A program made the position numbers and the translations under genes. Positions 42,352-53,198 of a stretch of DNA of 64,000 nt are shown in pieces. The first letter of the stretch is position 1. Every line of letters starts with the position of its first letter. Under the pieces are notes generated by a model. That model did not search any database. It saw nothing but the letters and a program-made list of their open reading frames with translations, and was not told the origin of the DNA. The DNA comes from Aporophyla lueneburgensis (taxonomy: Eukaryota; Arthropoda; Insecta; Lepidoptera; Noctuidae), in assembly GCA_932294355.1 (NCBI GenBank), contig OW028747.1, positions 10,875,501-10,939,500 of the forward strand. Reading direction: 5' to 3'.

Positions 42352-45300
42352 TTATTCGATCCACCCCAGCTCGTCGAGAAAGGCCAGCAACGCCTTGATG
42401 TTGCTGACTATCTCACGTAGGGTACCTGGGTTACCGAAGTACTTGGCCCTGTATGTGGCGATCGCCGGGCAGTTTAGAAGCACGTGCGCTGCTGTCTCGT
42501 CGTCCTCAATGCAGGCCCTGCACAGCGGACTGTCTGTAGCTCCTATGTATGTATGTATAAATAGATGTTTATTAAACGACCCATGGCCAGTTATTGCTGC
42601 TGTAACCATACGCAGCTGTCGTTTGTCTAGCCGAAGGACCTGTTTTGTGAGGCGGGCATCGATGGTAGGTAAAGCCTCCTTGGCCTGCCTGCAATCACTT
42701 TGGTCCACCCATTGCTTAAAGTGTAGATCCCTGGTACGTTTTCTTACCAGAGAGCGTAGAAACCCAAAGGGGAATGGCGCGATGGGTTCTGGTCCCACCG
42801 GTGTCATGCTCGACCCCCTTCTGGCAAGTTCATCGGCGGCATCGTTACCAAGCGAACCGCTGTGTCCTTTTATCCACTGAATGGTTATATTATTGAGGCT
42901 ACCCACCTGGTTGAGGCGCTGGTGGCACTCGTATATTAACCCAGAATCAATCGAGTGACTGTCCAGCGCTTGCAGAACAGCCATACTGTCTGAGAGTATG
43001 CGGATCGAGTGGTCTTTAACTGCCCTGGCCATGATGGCTGAGGCAGCAAGAGTGATCCCAATGCATTCCGCCTGGAACACTGTGTTGTGAACTCCTAATG
43101 GTGTAGCTATATGTATGTTGAAGTCCTGCGAGAAGACTCCAGCACCTGTGCCACTGTCTGTTTTTGATCCGTCCGTGAAGATGCGCAGCTTTGTGGGGCG
43201 CAAACCCTCAAAACGGCGATCTTCGTGAAGCTGGATTCTGTATTTTTTATCAAAAATGAATTGTTTAGGCACTCGGTCCATTATAGCTTTAGTAATGGGG
43301 AACTCATTGTTGAGTTCCTTAAGCAGCGCGGTGTGTTGTGTGTCTCTCTTCCTCCAGAGGTTGGTTGCGTTCAGACGCGCCGCCGCCATCGTGGCTTCCT
43401 GCTGTATGAACAGGTGGAGCGGTGGTAGTCCCAGCATGGCTTCCATGGCTGCAGTCGGAGTAGTCCTCATGCAGCCCGTGACCGCCATGCAGGCTAGTCT
43501 TTGCATGCGTTGCAGTTTGTTGCAGGCTGTAATAAGCTTGGTGCGGGGCCACCAGACCACAGCCCCGTAGGTGATCATGGGTCGGATCACTGCGGTGTAC
43601 AGCCAAAGTATGATTTTGGGGGATAGGCCCCACTTCTTACCTATCATTTTCCTGCATTACCAGAATGTGATGCAGGCCCTGTTTAGTTTACTGTCTAAAT
43701 GGCTACTCCAGTTTAACTTACTGTCAAGAATGACCCCGAGGTACTTGACTTCGTTGGCCAGCTGAAGTTCTGTATTGAACAATTTCGGTAGGCGGAAGGG
43801 GCCTAAAGATCGTTCATAGGTGAACATGACTAGCTCCGTTTTAGTGGGGTTCACTGAGAGGTCATATTCACTGCACCATCTCTCTACGATACGTAGTGCT
43901 TGTTGGGTGAGGTTAAAAATCGTGCTCGTCACCTTCCCTGAGACAAGGATGGCGAGGTCGTCCGCATAAACTATTGTGTAGTAATGATTGGCGTTGAGTC
44001 TGGCAATTAATTCGTTAATCACCAAATTCCATAGAAGGGGTGACAGCACCCCTCCTTGGGGGCAGCCTCTGGCAATCATGGCCAGCTGCTGCTCATCCTC
44101 TAGGCGAACCACGCGCTTGCTTAACATGTTTGTGATCCAGTCTATGAGTACCTGTTCAACTCCATGTCTGGAGAGGGCGCTGCTGATGCTGGAGAAGTTT
44201 GTTTTGTCGAAGGCTCCTTCAATGTCTATGAAAGTGCCCAGGCAGGTCCCTTTCTGATGTATCGCTTCCTCTATCTGGCTAACTACCAGATGAAGCGCCG
44301 ATTCGGTGGACTTACCCGAGCTGTATGCATGTTGGTTACCGTGCAACGGTAGGGTTTTCAGAGCGCCGTCCCTCAGCTCCCTGTCGCACAGTCTTTCCAG
44401 GGTCTTTAGAAGAAAAGAGGTCAGGCTGATTGGTCTATGGGATTTGGCGTTTGTGTAGTCGCCCTTACCTGGTTTAGGGATGAATATTACTTTCACCTCC
44501 CTCCATCCTTTGGGAACGTATCTAAAGGCCAGGCACGCTCTCATTAAAGGCACCAGTCTTTCTGCGATGAGGGTTCCACCCCACTGTAGTAGGGCGGGGA
44601 ACACCCCATCCGGGCCAGCGACCTTAAATGGATGGAAACTCCGGATGGCCCATTGAAGTTTCTCCAGCGTGATCACCTTGCTAGCATAAAACCAATCATT
44701 GTCTGATGGTATTTGAGTTGCATCTTGCCAGTCGATTGCTTGCGAGAAAATACATCCCGGGAAGTGTGTTTCGATAATGATGCGTCTCGTTTCTTCTGGC
44801 GAGGATGTGAGAGTGTTGTCTGGCTTGCGAAGGGTAGTTGGCCCTGGTGTAGTTTGTTGCGCCAGTACTTTCCTTACCCTGTTTGCTTCCTGGCAGGACT
44901 CAATGCTACCAGTGTATTTCCGCCATCCCGAGGTGCTCCTGAACCTGATGCATTTTTTGTAGCAGGATTAGGCTGCGTAGTACTCATCCCTGTCCTCATC
45001 CGCACATGTATTCATTGCTCTATTCAAAGCTTTCCTTACCTTCTCGCGCTTTCGCTCCAGATCCGCACCCCACCATGGCTGTTTGCCCGGTGTACTACGA
45101 GGAGTCGTCTCTGGACACGCAGTTTGGTAGCTGTCTATCATTGATTTAGTGAGGTGTTCTACTTGTACCTCAATCTGTGTAGTGTCCGCAAATGACGTCG
45201 GATCGCTTGGTGTCGCAAGTTTGGAGACTAGGCTGCGTGTGTAGGTACCACGATCTGTGTTGCGCGGTTTACGGCGCGGAGCTACTGGCGGGACAGAGGC

Positions 45301-45987
45301 CTGGATGTCAAAGCGGATCCATCTGTGGTCGGAGCAGGAGGCCTCCCTGGACACCTGCCACCCAGTAGTAATTTCCGCCGCGGCCTCTGTTGCCAGAGTG
45401 AGATCTATGATTGTGCGGCTTCGTCTGGTTACGAATGTCGGTTCGGAGCCAGTGCTTAGTAGGGATAGGTTAGTCGAGAATAAGTAGTCAACCAAGGCCT
45501 TACCTCTTTCGTTTTGCGTTTCCATACCCCACAGCTGGTGGTGAGCATTGGCGTCGGCACCGATGATGACCTCAAGCCCAGAACTCTCGCAATAGCTCAC
45601 GAGGCGGGCGAGGTCATGCGGGGGTGGCGCCTCCGCTTGGGGCATGTAGGCCGAAGCGAAGACGATTGCCATCTCCATGGCGCCGTCACGCTGTATAATC
45701 AGCTTCACTGCAGAGATATCTCTGCTACAGAATTCAGTTAGAAGCTGTGTTTTAAGGTTTCCTGTTACATAGATACACGATCTTGGTTGATCATGATCAG
45801 TAGTAACCAGGAGCTTACCGCCAAGACTAGAGAGTCCTTGTATGCGGCCCGCTCTAATCCACGGCTCCTGGATCAGGGCGATGGCCGTTTGTTGCACCTC
45901 CAACCACTTCCGGAGCTGAGCCGTTGCGGTCTGACTGTGGTGGAGGTTTGCTTGGAGGATTCTACATATCGACGAGGAGGACGCCAT
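42352..45987 (-). pseudogene. LINE ORF2: endonuclease - reverse transcriptase - RNase H, two in-frame stops
   Basis: From ATG at 45,987 (MASSSSICRILQANLHHS) one continuous frame of 1,212 codons runs to 42,352. Stop codons interrupt it at codon 340 (44,968-44,970) and codon 777 (43,657-43,659); no frameshift is needed. Domains: APE-type endonuclease, residues 1 to about 230 (NLHHS, IQEPW, GADANAHH, TIIDLTLA, SDHRWI); RT about 490-760 (IFIPKPGKGD, FIDIEGAFD, GCPQGGVLSPLLW, catalytic YADD at 674-677); RNase H about 935-1065 (FTDGSKTDSG, AECIGITLA, SDSMAVL, WIKGHSGSLGNDAADELA); then a C-terminal CRAC..H....C knuckle. The long plus-strand open frames over this region are antisense shadows. Confidence 0.92.
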
Positions 45988-46168
45988 TGCTGGTCGATTC
46001 CTCATCGTCTTCCTCCAGATTGAGCCCGGCAAGCAGACCGCCCTCTTCGAAGTCATCCCCCTCCCGGCACGAAGCCGGAGACAAGGTAATGTCGTCCGAC
46101 TCCTCGCCCGAAGAAGGGACAGCTCCCAAGGTGGCGGCACTTGGGGCGGCCGATTCTGCTACAGCAGG

Positions 46169-47715
46169 TTAGGCCGCGGTTGCTACCGGGTTGTTTGGTG
46201 GGGGAGTCGATTCCCCCGCTGGTGTCTGTGGCTGCTGTAACAGAGCCTCCGAAATGGTTCCCGTGGCGGAGTCCCATCCTTGGGGGACATCGGTGAACCT
46301 GCCGTTCCTACCCTGGAACTGCAGGTACACCTTCCCTGCCCCCAAAGATAGACGGCGACCCGCGCCCATCAGGGTTGGGATTTGGTCCACCGGGACACCG
46401 ACCACCACGAACCATGCCGAGGCCTGCTTGTCGGCGTGCAGCAGTAACCAGCGCTTGACGTCGACCCAGGGGTTCTGGTAACTGAGAGCACGGCCAATAT
46501 TGGTCAGCTCTCCGAGGACCTCCTGCTCGTCGGGGATCACGTGCCCCATCGTGCCCGTCTTTGGATCTCCGACTGACTCTTGACTACTAGCGTTAGGTTA
46601 GTAGGGAGAGTCATTCCGGAGATTGTTTTCCTTAGCCAGGCTAAGGTGTGGTCATTCTCGCACCACAGTTTGAGGACACCACCGGCGTACAGTGGCTTTG
46701 CGTTAAAAGTCGGCGCCGTGGTGTCTTGTTTCGGAGAGCAGGCCTCGACTAGTATCTGCTTCTGAATAGCAGCGAGTACCTGGTCTGATACGTCCTTGCT
46801 GATGAACCCAGTGCGGTCACAGGTGACCGCTATATCGAGGGTAGCACTAGCAGCTTGGACGTAGCTTCTTTGAGCAACCCGTTTGGATTGATCAAGACGC
46901 GGCCGCTTATGCTCTCCACGAGGTGTGATAGTCTCGTTGAGAGCTCGCTTGGCCGCGGCCTGACCCTTCCCTCCGGGTTGCTGAGTCTTTGCCGGCGCAC
47001 TGGATGACGGTCGACTGGTCGTCGGACGGCTTAAGCCGGCCTCCGCCTGCGACCGCTTCCCAGCGGCGAAGTTTAGCTGGCCGCTAGTTGGTTTGCCCGA
47101 ACTAGCGGCAGTGGCCTGGTTGTTTGGAGCCCCCCTACCTGGCCTTCGGCGAGCCTGACGGCGCTCCTTCCGCGTCATACGCTGTGCTGTGGCAGCTAGA
47201 GCGCATGAGGGGTTTGTGCAAGGGCAACGGGCTTGTTGAGTGCTTTTACCCTTGCCCTTGCCCCGCTTCTGAACAACCTTCCAGGCGCGAGAGATCGCGT
47301 CCTCGTGGCTGTCGGTGACCGTTTGATCGGCGGCGACCTCCTTATGGGAGGAGGCTAGAGGAGCCGCAGAGGTGGGATGGTGTTTCCCAGTGCCAGTAAT
47401 AACCGGCACCGGTGTTAGTTTAGGAAGGGTAGGACCGGCAGCGGTGTTAGACTTCGCCTTGGTCCTCCCCTGAGTTTTGGAAGGGCTGGTACTGGTCCCA
47501 ATCAGCGCCGACGCCCTTTGTTTATTTTGGGACTTTTTTTGTTTGGTCTTACCTGTGGCTTTCGCCACAGCCAGACCGGCGCCCGCGCTGGTACCCGCGG
47601 CGTTAGCTGCAGGGTGTCCAGGGGCAAGAGAAGTGCAAGCACCACTCTTGAGAGTTTCATCGGCTTTCGCCTCCACTCCGAGTTTGTTGGTTTTAACTGG
47701 GGTTAAGTTCTCCAT
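46169..47715 (-). pseudogene. LINE ORF1 (gag-like), one frameshift
   Basis: Starts at ATG 47,715 (MENLTPVKTNKLGVEAKAD). A long Ala/Lys/Thr/Gly-rich basic region (KTKQKKSQNKQR, KRGKGKGKS, MTRKERRQARRRPGRG) leads to a folded C-terminal part (VTCDRTGFISKDVSDQVL, LKLWCENDHTLAWLRKTISG) that continues, after a one-base frameshift near 46,545-46,550, as HVIPDEQEVLGELTNIGRAL, WLLLHADKQASAWFVVVGVP and a Pro-rich end at 46,169. The intact protein would be around 515 residues and would serve as the RNA-binding ORF1 product. I see only a short CPCTNPSC cluster, not classical CCHC knuckles. Confidence 0.8.
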
Positions 47716-48659
47716 GTTAAAAGTTGTGAAAGGATTCGTCTCTCTGGCTCCCACCCTCCATGGAGCCCGCACCTGGGAACGTCTTGCTATGAAAAAGCTC
47801 GAACGTTAGGATTACCAGAGATATATAGGGGCGCAAGGCTGGTTTACAGTGCGACATCGGGTGCTCGATCGGGTTGGCCCCCAACGAGCTGAACAACCCT
47901 CTCTTACACCGTCAGCATGACCTTTACCTACCGCTTCGGTCATCCGAGGACAACCTCGGCGGACCTCACGCACCTCGCCTGTGGCCCTCTGACGGGACAC
48001 TATGGCCATTTCCCTACCCCTGGCTAGTGGGTAGGGCCACCGTTTCGCTTGAAATCCAGACCAAAGGGGGCGTGTTGCCTCACGGACACATAACAACCAG
48101 CGCCGTTCGGCTCAGCCCCCAGGACTCCTTCATCCCCGCTCACGGCGCTCAACTGCGCAGGTCCTAGCGCAGGTGACTGGTTCCTCCTAACTCGCCATCA
48201 GCTGCTTTTAGTGACAGTCGAGCCCGCCACCACCCAGTCACAGGGTGGTCACGTTCCGGAGTGGAAGTTGGGCAGGTGGGAGTTGGGTGGAGAGTGGGGA
48301 TTTGGGTGGGATAGTGTGAGGAGGGGTTGTGGTATTTGGGGCAGGAAGGCTGTTTGGGACAGGGAATGAGGGGTTGTGCGGGAGTGGGAAGGGGAGAAAA
48401 GTGAGGTAAAGTCGCCTGGCGGTTTCAGTTACGTCTATTTCATAAGTAATTAGCCCAAGAACAGGGTGGCAACCTCGTGAAGGTATATCCGCCAGACTTG
48501 CCTTGAGGATCTACACGACTTCAGCGCTCTCCCTCAAGACCCCGCCACTCTACCGCCTCTGAGGGAGGCAGCCGAGTAGGCCTGCATCTATACTACCAAG
48601 CAAAGCCAAGCAAAGCGTGTCGTTGTGCAACCGCAAAAGCATAAATACAGACCCCCCCC
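47716..48659 (-). promoter_or_regulatory. LINE 5' UTR / internal promoter region
   Basis: About 940 bp of GC-rich, non-coding sequence between the mapped 5' end of the LINE and the ORF1 start, including a G/T-rich tract (GGGGATTTGGGTGGGA-like repeats, about 48,280-48,400). The first transcribed bases on the minus strand would be a run of G. A promoter function is inferred from family architecture, not seen. Confidence 0.45.
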
Positions 48660-48729
48660 GATCAGACCCTTAACGACCAATTAATTTGAGCATCGCTCAT
48701 GAAAACAGAATATTGAACCTTATTATTAA

Positions 48730-49211
48730 CTAGCTTCTGCCCGCGACTTCGTCCGCGTCAAATTTTTGCTCCCCTGACCCTTCCCGTCGCATCGATTCGC
48801 CTGCTAGTTTTCGTCCATTTTTCGTTGCTGCTCGCTCCTTTTGAGTTATAGTGAGTCAACCTTAAAAGATAGACATATGCTCTTGCGGACTTTTTTTTAG
48901 AACTTTTTAAAAAGAACAATTCCGTGATACATGATTTTTGCGTTACTTTAACCGTTTACGCAGCGCACGCAACGGAAACTCTCAAAACGAATAAATTTTC
49001 CCCGTTTTTGCAACATTTTTCATTACTGCTCCGCTCCTCTTAGTTGTAGCGTGATGTTATATACCCTATAGCCTCCCTCGATAAATAGGCTACTCAACAC
49101 AAAAAGAATTTTTCAATTCGGACCAGTAGTTCCTGAGATTAGCGCGTTCAATTAAACAAACAAACAAACAAACAAACAAACTCTTCAGCTTTATAATATT
49201 ATTAGTATAGA
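48730..49211 (+). repeat. RTE-type LINE 3' tail
   Basis: Longest tail in the window, from CTAGCTTCTGCCCGCGACTT through CCCTTCCCGTCGCATCGATT, ACCGTTTACGCAGCGCACGC and (CAAA)n to CTCTTCAGCTTTATAATATT. It directly follows the LINE insertion site. No coding part remains. Confidence 0.75.
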
Positions 49212-49257
49212 TTATCCTACACTCTCAACGAGTCGCGTTGGGAGAATTGTAGGTGTA

Positions 49258-49435
49258 TCCCATCCTATCTGCCAGGGTCGCGAGATTTGTTCGAAAGATA
49301 TACCGCGACCCTGGCACATGGGCAACTGAAGGAACACGGGTGGGTTTTAGTCAGTAAAAGTCTGACACGCCCTCCCGCTCCACCCAGAGCGGGAGAGGAC
49401 ATTTAATGATTTCCCACCCACAAAAAAAAACCCAT
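49258..49435 (-). repeat. Interspersed repeat (AAAACCCACCCGTGTTCC family)
   Basis: Reverse copy: CTGCCAGGGTCGCGAGATTT..TACCGCGACCCTGGCA (inverted motif), GGAACACGGGTGGGTTTTAG, AAAGTCTGACACGCCCTCCC and CTCCACCCAGAGCGGGAG. Confidence 0.6.
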
Positions 49436-49599
49436 CCCATAAGCTAATGTGGAAACTGTGGAAAAGATATGGATTGCCTGCCCCTACAGAAAATCCCAAG
49501 GCATAATACCATCTGATCACTTCTTCGGTCTTATCGTGAGGGTCAAAGACTATGCTCATATCAGGGTGAGTGAGAGGAGGTATGGACACCTTTTAAGAG

Positions 49600-49860
49600 G
49601 ATCGTAGTTTCCTCTATAGATGCCAGAAGGCTCGGTGAGAGGGCTCGATTTCAACGAGTATCTTGTTCCAGGAACGATTCTCCACAATGCGCTTCTTTAC
49701 AGCACGCTATAATTGGCCCATTTCGGCATTGTTCGCGTCTTATGGAAACGAGTCGTAGGCATGAATAACCGCGTTTTTATCCGTTATTATTAGTTCACGT
49801 ACGTCACCGAGTAGTTTCCAGCCATGGTCTTCCATCACTAGATCATATAAAGGAGTCAAT
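49600..49860 (-). pseudogene. Jockey-like LINE, endonuclease-RT linker fragment
   Basis: On the minus strand one reads LVMEDHGWKLLGDVRELIIT, DKNAVIHAYDSFP, then after a stop VKKRIVENRSWNKILVEIEP and SHRAFWHL, which matches the linker just before the RT domain in Jockey-like elements (RR.....W...L..I.PSH.A.W.L). At least two stops are present. It is in the same orientation as the endonuclease pieces at 51.06-52.59 kb and so probably the same insertion. Confidence 0.5.
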
Positions 49861-49987
49861 CGCGGCCGTAGTGTCGGCGCCTGAGACTATGTGGTCAGGG
49901 TACGCAGCTCGTGGAACGTCTCAATGGACTGTTAACGGAGGTTTAAATTCAGCATGAACGTATAACATCGAGAACAACTTTAACTGC

Positions 49988-50345
49988 CACGTTGGTCTCG
50001 TGGTCGCAAGCGCGACCACTGAGCGTGGGGTCCTGGGTTCGATTCCCGGCTCGGACTAAGTGTTAGTGGGGTTTTCCATTAGGAATTTCTTAGTAGCAGC
50101 CCGGAGTTTGGAAGTTGGAGGTGTGATACCCCCGTGCCTCGGAAAGCACGTTAAGCCGTTGCGTGTTGGTCCTACGCCTGATCTCTCTCCGATCGTGTCG
50201 GATTGCCGTCCCATCGGACTATGAGAGTGAGGGAAGAGTGAGTGCTCCTGTGTCTGCGTACACACTTTAGCACTATAATATCTCCCGCGCCGATGGCTAG
50301 TCTCCGTTGAGATTGGCTGCCGTGGCCGAAATACGGTCTGGAGGA
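49988..50345 (+). repeat. tRNA-derived SINE
   Basis: Head: GTTGGTCTCGTGGTCGCAAG (A-box-like) and GGTCCTGGGTTCGATTCCCG (B-box GGTTCGATTCC). Body: AGTGTTAGTGGGGTTTTCC, ATTAGGAATTTCTTAGTAGC and GAAAGCACGTTAAGCCGTTG. The end has CTCCGTTGAGATTGGCTGCC. It interrupts the Jockey-like LINE remnant. Confidence 0.75.
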
Positions 50346-50727
50346 CTATACATTGAGAACATACTGACTCTTTTCTAAAAATAAATTTTAAATTTTACAT
50401 GAGACCTATCTTGCATCCGCTTTGCTTATTTATTTACCAGCCGATTATTTGCAATATTATTCAGTGTTACTCTGTGCTTTCAAATGTTTATTTGTTTACT
50501 TACATAATTTTTTACAATACTTCATACAACTATTTACACTAGATACTAAATTGATTGACTAACTAACGAACTATATCAATGTGTACATATCGTATCGCTA
50601 CTACGTATTTTATTTTAATTATGTATTTATTTGTTTGTCTGATTCATTTATTTAATTTATAAATGCATACACATATCACGTTGCAGCTTTGATATAAAAC
50701 TGATTTACATCCGTCACCTCATTTTCA

Positions 50728-50946
50728 GGTCCAGTTGAAAACCAGCGTCAGGCACTAGTTGTCTGGCTTTTTTGCTGAACTGGGCCTTTTTGGCGCAGCC
50801 GTGAGGCACACTGTAGTAATGCTAGTTTCTGACATCTCACCTTACATTTTTTTATTTTATTTTTTATTCTTTCCTGCTGTAAAACTAACTGTTATGTGCC
50901 TTTCAACTGTGCTAAATAAATGTATTTTCTTTCTTTCTTTCTTTCA
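50728..50946 (+). repeat. Retroelement 3' end with (CTTT)n tail
   Basis: CCAGCGTCAGGCACTAGTTG, CTGAACTGGGCCTTTTTGGC, CGCAGCCGTGAGGCACACTG and CAACTGTGCTAAATAAATGT, then a CTTTCTTTCTTTCTTTC tail. AATAAA within CTAAATAAATG plus the simple tail marks a 3' terminus of a reverse-transcribed element. I recognise it as a common lepidopteran repeat but cannot name the parent. Confidence 0.55.
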
Positions 50947-51059
50947 ACATCTGAAAGCTCGTTGGGATTGCCAAGGTAATAGGTTGGATCCATCTGTGAA
51001 CTCGAAGTTGAGGGAAGTTCCTTGGTTGAATAAGATCCCACCTCTGGTAGAGGTCGTAT

Positions 51060-51254
51060 TATAGTTCCAAGCGGGATGTTTGATTTCCCACCAAGTTGAC
51101 GGAGTCACTCAGGCCGAAGAGGGCAGTGAGGTCGCTGGTGAGAGGGATATCATCAAGACCATTAACAGGAGTGATATACACGGATATGATGGTGATCGCT
51201 TGATGACCAGTCATGCCGAACCGACAGATAGACCTCCAGAGGGTTCCCTCTATC
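51060..51254 (-). pseudogene. Jockey-like LINE endonuclease fragment (C-terminal part)
   Basis: The minus strand encodes ICRFGMTGHQAITIISVYIT, PVNGLDDIPLTSDLTALFGL and SDSVNLVGNQTSR, equivalent to the ..MTGH..L..VSVY.PP.......DL..LF.LGD.VI..GDFN segment of APE-type endonucleases. The catalytic GDFN is GNQT here. The other half of the domain lies at 52,469-52,590, separated by an insertion. Confidence 0.6.
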
Positions 51255-52468
51255 TGGCAGAAAATTGATGCTCCGAATTTTATTTGGCATAACACACTTG
51301 ACATAATCTTATTTAAACGAATATTTGTACGGCATAAAAAATGTTCAGCATAATCATTGTCTGGCCGAATGTTCATATGCTCGACTTTACGCTGGCATAC
51401 TTTCAAGATGGCAGAATTTTATTTCGCATAATTACCTTTGGCAGACTTAAAATTCCGCATAATTTCGTTTAGCATAACATTTATTTAGAGCAATGATTAT
51501 TTGGCATAATTTCACTTGGCATACTATGAAGATGGCAGAATTTTATTTAGAATAATTTTGTTAGGCATATTTTCATTTCTATTAAATTGCATTTTAACCT
51601 TAAATAAAATGAAATAGTGTCTCAAAAACTCAGTATATGTTGTGCTACAAAAATTATTGACAGAAACGAATCGCTGCAGAACCGACTCCACGTAGTCTTG
51701 TCTGCCCTACCCCTAGAGTGTAGGTAATTTAAGCCCGCGTAGGCGCGGAGTGGCGAGGCGGCCCGCGAGCTGAGGAGCAGGTGGTTTTGACGGCCGCCGC
51801 AGTGGCTGAGGCTGGCCGGTGAAGCCGGCCAGCAAGCCGAAGCCGCGGTGGTAAGCGTAAAACCATCTGCGACGATGAGCTCGCGTGGGACCGCCGGAGC
51901 CCCGCAGCGTCGAAGCCGTGACAGAAACCATGCATGCTGCATGTTGCATGCTCGCCTGCATGCTGCAAGCTTGCTTGCATGCTGCATGCTTGCTTGCATG
52001 CTGCATGCTTCCTTGCATGCTGCATGCTTGTTTGCTTGCATGCTGTATGCTTGGTTGCTTGCACGCTGTATGCTTGCTTGCATGCTGCATGCTTGGTTGC
52101 TTGCACGCTGTATGCTTGCTTGCATGCTGCATGCTTGTTTGCATGCTGCATGCTTCTTCGATATGAAATGTATGCCAAAAGATGATTCTAAGTTTAAAGT
52201 TTCTGAGATATGATAGTTCTGCCTTTTAATAACTATCGATATGAAATTATACCAAGAGACGATTCTGACTGCGAACTTTCTGCGATATGATGGTTCTACT
52301 TTTTAATTATTATGGAATAAAATTTATGCCTAAAGATGATTCTGACTTATGAAATTATGCGTTGTGAATGTATGATAAATGAGTGTATGCCAATCGATTT
52401 TCTACGAAATGAAGTTTATGCCATCCGCTGTTATGCAAAATAATATTATGACGAAAAAAATTCTGCCA
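51255..52468. mobile_element. 1.2-kb composite insertion with GGCATAAT-type degenerate repeats
   Basis: Ends TGGCAGAAAATT (51,255) and AAATTCTGCCA (to 52,468) are inverted. From the left come about ten degenerate units related to TTTTATTTGGCATAAT (51,270-51,585), a spacer, a GC-rich core (51,730-51,925), a TGCATGCT minisatellite (51,935-52,155), then units of a different phrase, GATATGAAATTATGCC..AAGATGATTCTGAC (52,158-52,440). It splits a LINE endonuclease frame, which shows it is an insertion. No protein is encoded; the long open frames over the minisatellite are repeat artefacts. The class is unknown. Confidence 0.55.
51935..52155. repeat. TGCATGCTTGCT minisatellite
   Basis: Nested variable units built from TGCATGCT and TGCTTGCT, with a higher-order unit near GCATGCTGCATGCTTGCTT and a 32-bp-scale variant containing GCTTGCACGCTGTATGCTTG used twice. 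The motif is self-complementary (GCATGC), so either strand can form slipped hairpins. Every frame is open on both strands, which explains the apparent 100-170 codon frames. Confidence 0.9.
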
Positions 52469-52590
52469 TAAAGGGTGGACCCACCTCCAGATGAGACAGG
52501 AGGCGAGGTCGATCGATAGGGGTGCAGGAAAAGGACTTTCTGTAATAAATGAGGGTGCCGCCCTTGTGACACCCAGACCTGTCATTGCGA
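52469..52590 (-). pseudogene. Jockey-like LINE endonuclease fragment (N-terminal part)
   Basis: Minus strand: FRNDRSGCHKGGTLIYYRKS, FSCTPIDRP and LLSHLEVGPPF, matching the YR.DR....KGG..IY.K..L.C.P......L...E..... part of APE-type endonucleases. It would continue into ICRFGMTGH at 51,23x once the intervening 1.2 kb is removed. Confidence 0.6.
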
Positions 52591-53190
52591 AACAATCTAT
52601 GTTACAAGAAAAAATACAAAAATAGCTGCTAGATTACGAGCATTGATCTTCGCATATCCAATGCTGATTATTTTTTGTGCCATATGTTTTTGATATCGAT
52701 ACCCCACAAGTAAGTAAAGTACTGCTAGCTAACTTAATTTGACCCTGCGTATTTGTTGCGGACGCTGGTTATATTTGTAATTAGCATATTATACTAAAGA
52801 TACCTGAATTTAAATTTCGCGGGCTTCTCTGTCATTTCTCCTTAACAGGTTCACCATGGCGAAATATAGGTCAATTTACATTTCTGCTACTCCTTTTGTG
52901 ATTTTATAATATTTAATTGACTATTTTATTTACTCTAATTAATCTACCGCAGCGGAACTGAATGATGGTGCCTGTTAGCTCAAATTGTACAAATGTAGCA
53001 AATCAATTAAGTTAATTATTTCTCCAGCTTTCCGTCATTAATGCGGCCATTCACGTCATTAATCATAATGATGGCACCTGACATTTGTCTGAGAAACAGT
53101 AATATGGGCTACTGGGCCCTAGTACCGCTGATGCAGTGGTGGACTAAGCCTGTCGGAGACCGGAGCGGATATACTATAGTTACTATTCAT
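52591..53190. other. Intergenic DNA
   Basis: No gene or clear repeat seen. The end is marked by the perfect palindrome at 53,199-53,249. Confidence 0.35.
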
Positions 53191-53198
53191 TAAAAATT

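Larger units (their letters stand above)
42267..48659 (-). mobile_element. Full-length I-group (RNase H-bearing) non-LTR retrotransposon
   Basis: A 6.4-kb element with its 5' end at 48,659 and its 3' end at 42,267 in a TATTATTACC(TATTATTATT)-type tail. GATCAGACCCTTAA is present on both sides (42,253-42,266 and 48,660-48,673), a 14-bp target-site duplication that fixes both ends. Organisation on the minus strand: GC-rich 5' UTR of about 940 bp, ORF1 (47,715 to 46,169), ORF2 (45,987 to 42,352) and an 85-bp 3' UTR. The order APE-type endonuclease, RT, RNase H, C-terminal CCHC, with a TAA-like 3' tail, fits the I/LOA/R1 group. Damage is slight: one frameshift in ORF1 and two stop codons in ORF2, so insertion seems fairly recent. 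Confidence 0.9.

Noticed and set aside
42395..47809. Plus-strand open frames up to 161 codons across the LINE
   Set aside because: They are antisense shadows of the minus-strand ORF1 and ORF2; translations show no domain character.
51935..52155. CRISPR-like array of repeats
   Set aside because: Units are contiguous and variable with no unique spacers, and the genome is animal.
51622..52213. Several overlapping open frames of 83-167 codons on both strands
   Set aside because: They are all produced by the GCATGC minisatellite, which has no stop codons in any frame. The peptides are simple repeats.
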